Shown: one piece after another, positions 36,854 to 49,139 of the stretch
Numbering within the stretch: position 1 is the first letter of the stretch
How the letters are laid out: each line of letters starts with the position of its first letter
Source of the DNA: Mucor racemosus
Taxonomy: Eukaryota; Mucoromycota; Mucoromycetes; Mucorales; Mucoraceae
NCBI GenBank assembly: GCA_027405735.1
Contig: JAPEHQ010000001.1
Location: 3,410,001 to 3,474,000 of the forward strand
DNA: 64,000 nucleotides
Reading direction: 5' to 3'
The notes under the pieces: model-generated
Told to the model about the DNA's origin: nothing
Seen by the model: the letters and a program-made list of their open reading frames with translations, nothing else
The model's database searches: none
Program-made: the position numbers and the translations under genes

Positions 36854-38693
36854 TTAAATGTAATTGCAAGCAGATTTTCCAGCTTCAGATACACTTGCAG
36901 TGAAATCTGCTTGGTTATCCTTAAAGTTACGTTGGACAGAATTATAGTAGTCATCATTTAACAAAACCTCAACACCTGTAGCAGCCATACATTTAGAAGC
37001 AGTAATGGTATCTTTGTGAGCAGCCATAGTTTTAGCAGCAGCAGTAAATTCAATAGTATGGTTTGCAGCAGAGGTATGAATACCGTAGAAAGGTTGAATT
37101 GTGGGCATTTCGTAACTAATGTTACCAAAATCAGTAGATCCACCACCAGCGCGGATTTGATCTTCTTCAGAAGGGAAATCAATACCATATTTTTCCATAT
37201 GGTGAGCATAGAAATCAGCAAGAGGTCTGTTTTGAATGACATCTTTGGTCACACCAATTTCACGCCATGTGTACTTGACTTTACAACCTGTAGCTAAAGC
37301 AGCAGCTTCAAAGATGTTTTCAAGCTTCTTTTGCAAACGACCGATTTGGTTTGCTCTGGTAGTGCGAACAAAAAAGAAAGCAGAGGTATGTTCGGGAATG
37401 ACATTGGGCTAAGTTAACAAATATGAGTTATATTTTGCTTAATGTATCTTTTTTATAAAACTTACAGCTTGTCCACCATCTGTGACAATACCATGGACTC
37501 TGTCGGTAGGCATGAGCTGTTGACGCATCATACTAATACCATTCCAAACTTGAACAAGAGCATCCAATGCATTAACACCAACCCAAGGAGCAGCTATAGC
37601 AATCATAATTTTAGAACATTATTACTCAAACGAAGTGGATAAATTTTAGTTAATTACCTGATGCATGACTAGCCTTGCCAAAGAATTCAACATGGACATC
37701 ATGAATTGCAATGAATGCAGCATATTGATGGTTGTAAGCACTAAATTTTCCAAATTAATAAATTTACAATCGATCGTAATCAAGCTTTGAACTTACGCAG
37801 GGTGCAACATCAAACAGATATCAACGCTTTTTTGGAAAGCACCTTTACTTACAAGAACGATTTTACCAATAGATAATTCTAAATGATATTGTTAGTACAG
37901 CAATAAACATGCATACACTGTTTAGTTACCTTCTGCTGGGGTACCAAAGAGGACGACTTTACCAGAAGCCTTTCCACTGTCCAAAGCAGCTTTGATACCA
38001 ATAGCAGTAGCCAGACCACTGATAGCAATCAAGTTATGGCCACAACCTTGACCAAGTCTATTTTTATGCCATTTAATATAAAAGAAACAACTAATTCTCG
38101 TAAATCCTTACCCTGGGAGACCATCATATTCTGAGCAGACACCAATTCTTCTACCAGAACCACGGCTATATTCTGCAGTGAATGCAGTTTCCATGCCATA
38201 CGCATGACGGGTTACTTTGAAACCCTTCTTTTCAAGATATGCAGTCAAAACTTTGTGAGCATGAACTTCCTTCATACCAGTTTCCACATTTTCATGAAGC
38301 TAATCAATAGTATTAGTACATTTGCTTGATTTGATGATGACCTTTAAATTTACATCCAAACTAATTTCACGAAGTTCATCACTGATAGAGTTAATTTCTT
38401 TATTGATAATTGCTTCAATTTCACTATCACATTTAACATCAAGCTTTTGCAAAGACTATATGTAACCAATAATTGTTAATATTATTTTTATAGTATTTTG
38501 CATAGCATACTCTTACTTTTACAATATCTTCATAAGGTGGTAAATCTTCCATAGGATCAACTGCAGAATAAACGAATTTCTCATTTGAATTTTGGACTGA
38601 GGAAGATGCAGTTGAGCTAGTAAATCGGGAAAAGATATTGGAAAGACAACCTGATTGTTGTTGCTCACTTTCTTTAAGTTGAATTGGTGCCAT
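36854..38693 (-). CDS. M20-family amidohydrolase (PM20D2/AbgB-like)
   Basis: Eight exons (38517-38693, 38354-38455, 38112-38299, 37930-38057, 37797-37878, 37658-37740, 37466-37593, 36854-37408) give 480 residues. Diagnostic stretches are YDGLPGLGQGCGHN (metal ligands), GTPAEE (catalytic Glu region), ASHASAAPWVGVNALDA (dimerisation lid) and GGGSTDFGNISYEMPTIQPF near the C-terminus. The family hydrolyses amide bonds of N-acyl amino acids, unusual dipeptides or aminobenzoyl-glutamate with one or two metal ions. The exact substrate is unknown. About 60 N-terminal residues are Ser-rich and outside the domain. Likely cytosolic: no signal peptide is seen. Confidence 0.88.
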
Positions 38694-38852
38694 TTTTTTT
38701 TAGTTATAGTAGATGAAATGAAAGGAAAGATATTACACTTGGGGAAAAAAACTGTTATTTTATTTAGTGGGAAATTTTTCGATTAAAACGCTGTGTTACA
38801 ATATGTAGATAAACTGAACCGAGTGCTCGGCGGAAATATATACACAAATTTA

Positions 38853-40970
38853 CTACATGACATGAGTAAGGGTTCTAAGTCTCTTTTGCGTTGTATGGTT
38901 CTCGGAAGAACCTTCTTGATCATCTGTAGATCTTCTTTTACTACGATCAACCTCAGCATTATGGTCATCTTCATCATCAATTTCAATAATGAGTCCATCA
39001 TTCAAATCATTCATTATAAGACTGGCTTCTCCGAAGAGTTCACTTTCCGATAAAAGAGTATCACCAAAAATAAATAATTTATCCTCGTCAGGGTGTTGGT
39101 TTAAAGCTTCTTTGGTAGTGTAATCTATGCGCAATTCCTACGTATTACATAAAGTTAATAATGTCATATTCTTTTATCTTATCTATAGGTCTAGTCTACC
39201 TCGAAACTCTTGATATGCACAAGGCAAATTGGGCAATGCCAAAGTTTAATGTCAGCATGTTGATTGAAAAACGAGGCAGCATCAAAGCAGGTACGATGTC
39301 TACAGTGCAGACTTTTAATAGGATGTTGAATTCTTTGCCCTGTAATAAAATCGATTAACGAAACTGTTTCATTTTGCTCATTTTCTTCGTATTCTTCTTC
39401 GCTAGAATTTTCAGTTGAAATTGAAAGCATTGTATTACTTTGGCATGTCATGAATATTGTTTCTGCATTTTTTAATTTAGCTTCCGGCTTTTCTGCTTGA
39501 TGATACTGCTTCAACAAATGTATAATCATTTGTTGTGTATCCAAAGGAAACGTACTTTTTCGAATAGATCGACTAATACATTCAGTTGTTGCTTGAAGAT
39601 AAAGCTCACATACCAACTATTTTTTTTAAAAAAAGAAGACAAAAAACTCCCACGCATCAGTCATCTTAAATTTTGATAATGCCTATCATCAAGCTATTTA
39701 TCTTGGTATCTGATTTTTGAATTTACCTCGTTTGTAGATTTTTTTGCAACTGCTGATATTGAAATATGACTTATGTTGTATTCTTCATTATCATGTAGCT
39801 CGACTTCTAACTTGATCATTCTCTCAGGAGGGCCTTGTTTTGGTTCGGATTTGTAATCACCAGAAGTTATTGTTGTGGCATTTTCAATGGGATTTGGTTG
39901 ATCCGTTACTGACGTCGGAGTTGGTGTTGCCATAGAAACGGCCATTTTATTTGCATTTGCTCTTGTGCTACTACTACTACTGCTACTCCTAGAAGATAGA
40001 ACAGACGATGGTTCTTTTATCAAAGCTGTGCTGCTATCAGTCGATTGAGACGTTGATTTCCCTGTTTTTCTAGGCGGTCGGGCTAAATATTTTTTCAACT
40101 TTTCAGTTATATCTATATGCATGAATCCTTCGGAAACAATTCTCTGAATTTAGAAACAATTTTAGATACATAAATTAGGAACAATTTAATGACAACAGTA
40201 GGCCATTTACCTCTTTATTATCGGTCCAGATCTCTTCTGAATTTAATCGAAGAGATTTGCATTGAGGCTTGATTAACGTTCGAGTAGAATTCCAAAAACA
40301 GAGATGATATTCAATGCCATCGCTGGATTTATCATTATGCCCAACTCGTATTCGCTCAAGAGATTTCTTGATTAAAGGGACAGACATGTCAACTGAAGGC
40401 GTACTTTTATAATTCTCTTGCCAATTGACGTCTAATCGATAAATTTCATCTAATCTGTCATAAACTTCCGTTGTAGGCACATAATCGTATGCCAGCGGAC
40501 TGATCTGACCCAATTCTTTTTCTCGACTATACAGTATTTAAATGAACGTTGCTTTGACAGGAAAATTATTGAATGTCCTTACCATTCCCGATAATCGGTG
40601 TAGGCTAAATTTTTAGCTTTGCATGCAGGATAGCCTGGATAGATTGTATTTAATAAATATTCAGCCAGTTGATGGGTTTGCATTGCTTCGATGGAAGGCT
40701 CTTTATCATGAGTTAATTGATGGCTGAACAAATAACTGTAGATGGCCTCTAATTTTCTTTTTCGAAGCCGAAATAAATTGATTGGAATCTAGTTCAATGT
40801 CCATGAGACTTCCAGGTAAGCAAACCATAATTGAGACTTACAAGTCCTTGATCGGTAACATTTTTCATCAGCTTATTCCCCGCTAAATGTCCCAGTTCTT
40901 GCGATTGTTCTACGGTCAAAATGTTTGGTTTTTGTCGTTGTTTCCTTTTTTTGAACAATGTAAAGTTCAT
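38853..40970 (-). CDS. SIZ/PIAS-type SUMO E3 ligase (SP-RING protein)
   Basis: Six exons (40842-40970, 40583-40788, 40211-40526, 39727-40143, 39200-39616, 38853-39137) encode 589 residues. The order is a basic N-terminus, a helical region, a PINIT-like middle domain (WNSTRTLIKPQCKSLRLNSEEIWTDN), a Ser-rich linker, and an SP-RING at about 440-495 with the ligands CRH, C and CPIC in SLHCRHRTCFD and LWHCPICLVHI. The acidic tail includes LIIEIDDEDD, which resembles a SUMO-interacting motif. SIZ/PIAS ligases move SUMO from Ubc9 to nuclear targets. The usual Cys after the SP-RING's first strand (SLxC) is replaced (SLIDF). That position is not a zinc ligand in this family, so activity is still likely. 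Confidence 0.85.
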
Positions 40971-42701
40971 GTTTTATAAATTAAAAAGCTTTTTGGTTTG
41001 GTAGATTATGTAGAGTAAAAAAGAAGTATTAATTGGTTAAATTGATATGAATCACTTTTTTTTTTCATAAAAAAAAATCGATCTCTAATCAAATCATTGC
41101 AATTTGTCTTAAAATGGGTGACTGTCTCAGTTTGTATAGTAATTTAATGAAATCCGGTTATAAGTTTAATATTCTATTAATTTAATAGCATGTTGTATTA
41201 GAGGATCAAATATACATATATATATATGCTTTAGATTCATAAAACTGGCTAAGAATTGACATCAAATCGGGTCTCAATAAATCCCAGACTTCTAATAAAA
41301 GGACATCTATCACTGCCAATCCTGATGTGTAATTGATCATATAGTACTACTAGCATAACTCGATGAATATAATGGATTAAAAGCTATAGACATTCACAGA
41401 AAAAGTACAAGTATGCACTTTTTTTTTTGTATAAATCATTTATTGTTTTATTATAAGTATGCACATGAAAATGGATTTACCAAGTTTGCATGGATGTAAC
41501 TTGACATAAAACTCCGCTTGAACAAAGTGTTGAGCTCCTCGGTCGACAATTCACATATACCTACTATGTATATAATATAAATTAATAACAAGCGTTGTCA
41601 TTCAATTCAATTAATACTTATCTCTTCTTATAGGATCAAGAATGATTTACAAGGGTGAAAGACACTCTGCATCCGTACCCTAATTGTTGGAAAGAGGATA
41701 AAGACGATATCTTCCTCTGAATATGTTAAAGGATAGTGCGAAATCTAATCCACATAAACAAAGTAGGACTTGGCAGAGGGGACGTCATTGCTTCAAACCA
41801 TTATCTGTGTTGAAAGTATATAGCTTTATAGCAATTTCGTTAACCATTGCTTCCCAATAATATCAAGACTGTTGAAAAATGACACCATGGAGATTTCTAA
41901 AGCTATCAAAAGAAGTTATATGTATTTTTGGTTTATATTTTTGATTTATAAATACTTATAATATGTAATTCAGTGCAAAAACGAGATTGAGAACAACGCC
42001 ATTTGTAGCTGTAGCACTAGAAACATCGATACAGCTAAATGATTATATACATTAGCATGAAAATAGGAATATATTTTTAGAGAATGCTATTTTACTTGTT
42101 AATATATAAATAATCCTCTCCTTCATATTATAATTGGAAATGACAGTAAATTCCAAAGCAACGCACATTAAGAATAGTTATATTTAAGTATACATTTATT
42201 TTGTTGATTTTTGTGAGAACAGCTGTACCAGTTATGACTCATAATTCAAAACCGAATTGTAGGTCAAGTTTGCAAATGCCAAGTTCCATAAATATAAAAT
42301 ATTTTGATCGGCTGGAAAGCTTTTAATTTAAACGCAATAGCAAATTAGCCTAAATGTTATGCACTAATCCAAAACGCCTCATTTTTTAGCAATTAAAGTT
42401 GTTGGTGAGAAGGACTAACTACAAAGTCGAAGACTAAACCATTCAGGAATAACTAAATTAAAACTACGGGTTACACTCGGCCCCTGCCAGAAATGTGAAT
42501 GGAAGAGTTTTCCGGGGTGAATTAGGCTTTTTATAACCCAATTTGAAACTTTCATTATATAACTGATTGGTCATATCACCTTGACTAAGATTACTTTATG
42601 TATATAAGTGGTTGCGTAATCTTTAAAAAGAGAAAAATAACCTGTTTTACCCCTTTCTCTCTCTCTCTTTTGTTTAATCATAAACTTCTATACAGTATAC
42701 C
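40971..42701. other. Divergent intergenic region between the SIZ/PIAS-like and PRELI/MSF1 genes
   Basis: About 1.7 kb serving two promoters. Near the plus-strand gene there are an inverted CCAAT (ATTGG, about 42566), a TATATAAG at about 42601-42608 and a pyrimidine CT-repeat at about 42653-42670 before the ATG. No coding frame or RNA gene was recognised in the middle. Confidence 0.5.
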
Positions 42702-43406
42702 ATGAAATTTGTTAAATCAGTACACACTTTTGATTACGAATGGAGTTTAGTTTCTGCTGCTCAATGGCAAAAATACCCTAATGATCATTGCCCTCATGTT
42801 CAACATGTTGATGTATTAGACAGAACAGTAGACCCTGAAACTGGCATTCTTACAACTGAAAGGCTTATTACAGTCAAGCAAAATGTACCAAGGCTTCTTT
42901 TAAAGGTATTATATTTAATTTAGCGCACGGCCCCACTCTCATTTTTTTCATGTTACTCATACTTTTTGTAAAATAGATTATGGGAGCCGATGAAACACAA
43001 TATGTTAGGGAAATCTCTACAATTGACCCCAAAGCAAAAACATTTACATTGACTAGTCAAAACCTTTCTTTATGTAATATCATGAAATGTAATGAAGAAA
43101 TTTCTTATACCGTCTCACCCGAGAATCCTGAAAAGTAAGTAAAAAGAGATAAGATGGGAAAAAAAAAAAAAGAAATCAGTTATTTATTCTTCAATTAGAA
43201 CACAATTCACACAGCAGGCCACCATGTCAGTTGGAAGTTTCCTCTCTAGATGGGAGAGCACAATCGAAGATTTTTCCATCAAAAGATTCCAACAAAATGC
43301 ACAAGTTGGTAGAGAAGGATTTTTGAATGTACTAGAAAGATTCGTAGTAATGGCAGAAGCTGCCAAACAGGGATCCAGTGCAATAAGCCCAGCACCCGCC
43401 AACTAA
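42702..43406 (+). CDS. PRELI/MSF1-family phospholipid transfer protein (Ups2/PRELID3-like)
   Basis: Three exons (42702-42905, 42977-43134, 43199-43406) give 189 residues, the normal size. It begins MKFVKSVHTFDYEWSLVSAA and has WQKYPND..PHVQHVDVLDR, typical of the PRELI/MSF1 fold. The YV.E.STIDP core strand and a C-terminal amphipathic helix (WESTIEDFSIKRFQQNAQVGREGFLNVL) follow. In the mitochondrial intermembrane space these proteins pair with Mdm35/TRIAP1 and carry phosphatidylserine or phosphatidic acid between membranes. The VLDR and GREG-type motifs favour the Slowmo/Ups2 branch over Ups1. Confidence 0.9.
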
Positions 43407-44049
43407 TTCAGAAACATTTTCCATTGTTTTAGTTACCCCCTTCTTTCTCTTTTGCATTGGTTGAATCCAAATATAGCTCTCTCTCTCTTCTCTTCTCTTC
43501 TCTTGACTTATTTATTTTGTACAGCCAAGTCCTACTTGTTATTGTTTATTTGCTTCCTATTTTCGTAAAAATTATTTATTTAGATTAATTCATGTTGTAA
43601 TAAAAATTAAAAAATAGCTATTGTGGTGTCCAATGTCGAGTTTTCATTTTGAAGGAGGAATTAATAATCATTGTATGTATGATTAGGCCATAATACTTTA
43701 TATGTTGAATCAAGCTGTGCTGGAAGTCTTTCATGCAAATACGAAAAATCAGTGTAGCTTGATAAATGCAACTCAGATTACCCTTTATAAACATGAGCAA
43801 AACACTATGGGAAAAAATGTTGCAATTCTTTATAACTCTGTAAGATTATTATGAGGCTATATCTGTCCAACAATGTCTTTATGTAAAACAGTTTTTGCAA
43901 CGAATGTCACACCAAAAATTTTAGAAAAGCTGTAGCTTATATCATTGATTTGCTTTGTTATACTATATACTGATGAACCGTATTAACTTGCTGTGATACT
44001 TTGGGGAAAAGTTAAACTCTATAAGTTAAAATGGGGCGAGGGTTTTTTT
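43407..44049. other. Gene-free 3' flank
   Basis: AT-rich sequence after the PRELI/MSF1 gene. It has CT-rich TTCTCTTCTC repeats near 43487-43505, then short frames without motifs up to repeat A4. Confidence 0.45.
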
Positions 44050-45770
44050 GTGGATTCGGTATATATACATACAAGATTTGAATTTTCAAAAAAATCAGCT
44101 ATATGATTTTTAACCTTCGATATCAGAGCGTGCCATTTTTTCTATAATTAACCTGATACTAAACATTTCTTAGGATATACGCTAGACACTGCTAAACAGA
44201 TATGATTTGGTCGCATTATGCTATATATTCCTAAATTTATTTTGTATTTCGACTTTTTCTTTGAAAATTGGGCCTCACTTTTCATCACTGCCCAACTTTT
44301 TTTTTCACTAAATAACACCAAGAAAAAATTGTGTGCCAATGTACCTGAGATGTTCAACTTTAATTCAAGAATAAGTATCATGAAATATCCTACTTTTTGC
44401 AGTCAGAATAATTTTTTCAATGCTAATGTTTTAGATTTTTACAGGTATTTCGTATATCACTACTAAAATTAAAAAAATTGAGGCTTCATATCTCTGCAAA
44501 AAATTAAGCTATACTAACACTTTTTAATAATAAAACTTACTTGTTTTAAAGTACTTTAAAACATATTTTAGTATGAAAGAATTCTGAACACTTTTATTTT
44601 TTTTTTCTTTTTTTTTTTACATTTTTGCAATAGATTTCAAAATATTGATTAAATTGAGCAGCATTTTTTTTACATTCATGTCATTAAGCTCCTTGAGCTC
44701 TCTCGAACCCAATTTAGTTTTTTTCAAAATGTTGGTTTTTCGTGAAGATATCCTCAAAAATGTGTACAAAAGAATACCCCCTGTTTCAAGCTTCAATTTT
44801 TCCCCTGCATACCCTCATCCCAAATTCTGAATTTGAAAAAAATTGATGAAAATCTTGTTTTCTCTACGAAAAATACAGCTAGAAGGTGCAGCAGTAGTTC
44901 AATAGATAGATCATTTTTTTATGTATCATCTTCATAATTTATATTTGAAATATGATTATAAAGAGTGATGCGTATCTTTAAAAAACCTCCAAAATATCAA
45001 TTACATTTTACGCTAAATTCAATGTAAAACATTTATTCGAGTTTGCTTATATAGATGCAAAAGCCGAAACTGTACAAAAACCATTTAGTACACTAGGTCA
45101 GCTTACTTTGTAGTTCATGAGCTATTGAATAATTTTTGTTTCTTGAATCATTTTCGATCATTTTTGTCAAATCAATTTTAGAACCCAATTTTTTAAATTT
45201 TAAGCTGTAATATGAATTATTATTTTAATTATCTCGACCAAAAACCAATGTTTTTCATTGAAACAAAAAATACAGAGTAGCTTTCAGTTGGGTCTATCTT
45301 GCGGATGATACAAAATATTTATTAACACCTCATTTAGATGTTCAATTTTTTAGAATCGATTTTAGGTCAACGTTAGCTCAATGTTGTTAGGCTGGTGCAT
45401 TTATATTCCGGTATTAATGCTTCTATTTTTGGATATGTACAATCGCCTACAGAGGGAAAATGCATCTTCTTTAAAAAATTGACGTAATTCAACTCAATAT
45501 TGGGCGAAAACATTCGCACACCATCTGAACACTATCTGAAACCTACTTCTTTACAATCGTAAAAAACTGACAATGACAATCCTATCTCGGCGAATTTTGA
45601 ACCTAATAACTTTCAAATTTACATGAGAGTAAGTACACATCTTTGGTACGATGATGTCAAAGGGGAACTTTCATAACCTACTGAGTATCGAGAAAATCAT
45701 GGCCAAAGTACACCTATTATAGCTTACTGCGTGCAGTAAAATGTAAAATAACAAAGCATTGAAAAAGATA
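44050..45770 (-). repeat. Interspersed repeat family A, copy A4 (longest)
   Basis: Reversed relative to A1 and A5. It shares the right-half landmarks (GGTCGCATTATGC, AATAACACCAAGAAAAAATT, GTACCTGAGATGTTCAAC, TTCATGTCATTAAGCTCCT) and the left half (GTTCATGAGCTATTG, ATTAATACCGG reversed). It extends beyond the A5/A6 common end through a stretch that also matches 49140-49430 of A5. Diverged by many substitutions and small gaps. Confidence 0.7.
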
Positions 45771-47996
45771 CGGTTTAAATCCTTCTTTATTCAAAATATG
45801 GATAGTCTGCAATTAGTCTATATTTTTATTCTATTTATATTAATAGTAAATTTATTATATCTAAGAGTTGCACCGTAACTGTCAGTGATCTATCATAAAT
45901 AGGACCGGAATAACCGAATCACCAACTTAGGACAACTATCAAGCCGTGATTTTTAACATGCAGATCAGGCAATGCTGCATTTCATACGTCTATCATCATG
46001 CTATTATTAAATGAAAGAAAAAGCATTATTCCATTGTCTTCTTGTAATATCCATATGTTTATTCTTTTGGTACGTAAAACAATTAGTTTGTTTGTGATTT
46101 AAAGTTTATATTGAGCTTCTTGATTTACATAATCAAGACGGTCTTTTAATGCCTATTTTTGTCATATTTGTTAATGATCCTCCGCATAGAGGAATCTTTA
46201 CTTTGGTCTATGTGTTTCTTCAGTTTATTTTATGAATCGATTAGTTTCGTTTATGATTCGTCGGTCTATTTTATTATATGTTAAATTGCTAATACTTTCG
46301 GTATTTACTGTTTAATTTATGTTATTTCTATTTGGGTATAAGAATATAATTTTATGTGAGATGGCATTTAATTTCTTATGTGGGGAAATAGTATCTTAGT
46401 TTACCACACTGCGTATTTTTATTGAATACAATTAAACATACAGTATGATCTCTATGAATACTGATCTAAATAAACTAGTACTCTACATAGATATAGGCAT
46501 TATGAATAAGTAGTAATACAGGTATTTTGTATACCATTAGTTTTCATAGTGCAATAAAATTGAAGTAATTTTATAAAAATAAAAAATAAAATAAAAGCGT
46601 TGATAAATACAATTATAGTTCTTCCACGGTTTCATTATGATTAAAGAAATCTGAAGAAAAAGAATGATATCTTCATGAAGTATGCTGTATTCTTAGGAAT
46701 TGTAAAATAGTGGGTGTTTGTGTGTTGATGCCTATTTTCCGGTGTTCAATCATAATGCCTTTTATTGACATTCTCTTATAAGATACTTGGTTGAGATGTT
46801 GATACTTTGTTTGATATAATAGAGGAGTATTATTATTAGATGGATGTTGATCTTTCAACATTACAGTTATAATTTAAAATACAACTGAGATTATTTTTAT
46901 GGGAAGTAATTCCTTATCTAGAACTACTGCAACTACTGCGATTTTATGAACAGGAGTTTTGGAATATATTATTAATGCAAAATAAGTACAACTGCTTTAT
47001 ATCATAGGTGTCATGCTGTAGAAGTTTCTATTTTGATCAGGAATACTTCCTTTTACAGGCACCAGCAACATAGAGTTTCCTCGTTATGCTTATTGGGATC
47101 TGATAAGGAACTCGGTCCTTGTTGCATCCACCGGTTAATCGTAAGATAATGAACCTTTTGATTTGTAATCCTTATTTTCAAGAAGTCAGCTAACTGATCT
47201 ATGATAACATTCTGTATTGTTCTTATTTTCTAAAAAGCAAGATCCGAGAAGCGGGATATGTGAGGCATACCCACTTGTTGGATTTAGCTATATAAAATAA
47301 GCTTAAATTAAATGTGCTGTGTTACTAATGTAAATAAAATGACCTGACAATGGAATGTCAGAAAGATATAATCGATCCAAAGCTGATCTTACAGATAATT
47401 GTAATATAGAATTTGTATATAAATAGGACAAATTATTGATATTATTAAATAAAGATTCTCTTCAGTTTTTTGTGTGTGATTTAATTTAACAAGCTCCTTT
47501 ATTAAGTTATATATTTTTTCTTGCTCCATTATTTATTCTAAATCCTGGGCATTTCACTCCTTCTTATGGAGCGAGATTCAGGTACGAATCGAGATCAGTC
47601 ATTTTACTGAAATCACAATGGCGATTTTGGTCTATAAAAGGTGCCATTTTATTGCACATGGGTCATTGAGTCATTGTGAATTCGAAAAATGTGAACAACA
47701 GGTTTGTTGCCTGTCATTTATACCTGATGATCTATCAGAATAATTACAGCATTCCAAACATAGAAGATCTTTGACATACAGATATAGCAAGTTCTATTGT
47801 TTAGCAGTAATCGGTTTCTGTCATCTAGGAACTAATAATGAAACGTAAATTATAGCAATATTGCCACTGAAACATAAAATATTATATCCATACACATTAA
47901 TAATAATTTCTATTGTTACATCTAATGGATCCCTCTCCGTTAGATCTTATCACACAATCCCAATAACTATATATGTAAACCCATATTTAATTCATA
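45771..47996. other. Gene-free AT-rich region with possible old LTR fragments
   Basis: About 2.2 kb. A stretch near 47300-47470 has an LTR-like order (a GACCTGACAATGGAATGTCAG region, TATATAAATAGG, AATAAAG), but no second copy was found here. A 62-codon minus-strand frame at 46673-46861 shows no recognisable motif. Confidence 0.35.
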
Positions 47997-48153
47997 ACGT
48001 GCCACCAGCTTTAAATCTGTGTAAACTTTAATTTTGTTTCAATTTTTATTTATTTTGGAACGCCGCTATTTCAATATGTATTTTTTTTGGAGGCATCTCA
48101 TGGCAGGTAATGTAGCTCATTTGTTATTTAAGAGATTGAGAAGTATAATAAGT

Positions 48154-48423
48154 TTAAACAAACATTTTATTTTTATAACAAATCGTTAGGAATTCTAAAT
48201 TTTCTATGAGATAAATATTTTTTTCGACAAATTTCTTAACTTCTTGGACAACTTCTCTACATTTGCTATAAGCTTCGATGTAGTCCATCGACCTTTTGAA
48301 ATAATGTCTGATTTGAGTCAGGTTACCAGAGGTATCCAGAAAAGAATGGATGTTTTTCTCCAGAGACTTGAATGTATAGTCACATCGCAAACGAGCTTCC
48401 CTCTTGGCAGCACCACAGTACAT
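48154..48423 (-). pseudogene. C-terminal fragment of a transposase-like protein
   Basis: The 89-residue frame begins MYCGAAKREARLRCDYTFKS and continues with IRHYFKRSMDYIEAY and VVQEVKKFVEKN. From memory, the pattern AKRxAR.xCDYTFxxL...IRxxxRxxxxYxxAY...VKK occurs at the C-termini of transposase-like proteins repeated in Mucoromycota genomes. The catalytic part is absent from this 0.9-kb element, so it is read as a relic. That resemblance is recollection, not a search result. Confidence 0.45.
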
Positions 48424-48465
48424 TTTGATTCAATTGCATTTGCAATGGTACTTTGGGTATCAGTA

Positions 48466-48807
48466 AAATGATTTTATAATAAAAATAACTGTTAAAGTCA
48501 TAATAATTGTTCACAAAGGTTTAAATAATGATTGTTATGGCTCTGATTTATTATATCTTTATTTTTCGGAAAGTTGATAGCGAAAATGGTGATTTCATGC
48601 ATTGCTTACGTAAGCTGGGTTTAAGGTAAGGAGGTTATGTGTCACAGAGTATCCTTGTTTCAAAAGTTACCCTCACCTAAGAGCACACAGCTTAAATTTT
48701 GAAATACCGTCTATTTTCAAGGGCTATCAACAGAATGATTTTATAGTAAAATTAAGTATTCGAGCCATAACAATTGTTTACAAAGGTTTAAATAATGATT
48801 GTTATGG
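48466..48807. repeat. Direct repeat, two units 267 bases apart, each with a hairpin
   Basis: The unit starting GATTTTATARTAAAA and ending AAATAATGATTGTTATGG occurs at 48466-48540 and 48734-48807. In the second unit CCATAACAAT and ATTGTTATGG (48765-48774 and 48798-48807) are exact inverted copies, giving a 10-base stem. The first unit has the same hairpin with mismatches. Confidence 0.6.
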
Positions 48808-48897
48808 ATTTTTTTTATTGTATCGTTAGTTTTGGGTGAGTTGATAGCTCTTAAAAAAAGTTAAAATTTGTGCAGGTTTAAAGCTGGTGGCATGTTA

Positions 48898-49139
48898 ATC
48901 ACTCTAATAAACGGTAATTTTTACGTTGATTTTAATTTACAACGACTGGATAAGTCACAGGTAATGAACTTATTTTTTTTAAAAAATTTACAGAATGCAC
49001 ATTAACCAATAACCCATGGGAGCTGAAACTTGGAGCATTTATTTATCAGCAAATATAATACTATATTTCTTCTGTGGAATTAGGGCTTATTTGGGTTCCT
49101 ATTCATTGAGAACAAATTTCACATTGGTTTGAATAAAAA
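48898..49139. other. Short gene-free spacer
   Basis: Unique AT-rich sequence between the 0.9-kb inverted-repeat element and repeat copy A5. Nothing recognised. Confidence 0.4.

Larger units (their letters stand above)
47997..48894. mobile_element. 0.9-kb terminal-inverted-repeat element with a transposase tail fragment
   Basis: TAACGTGCCACCAGCTTTAA (from 47996/7) is mirrored at the other end by TTAAAGCTGGTGGCATGTTA (to 48897). The similarity continues inward to about 45 bases with roughly nine mismatches, mostly transitions. A minus-strand 89-codon frame lies inside, and a large direct repeat fills the right half. A target duplication could not be defined with certainty: TTAAT occurs on both flanks. 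This looks like a non-autonomous derivative of a larger DNA transposon. Confidence 0.6.
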
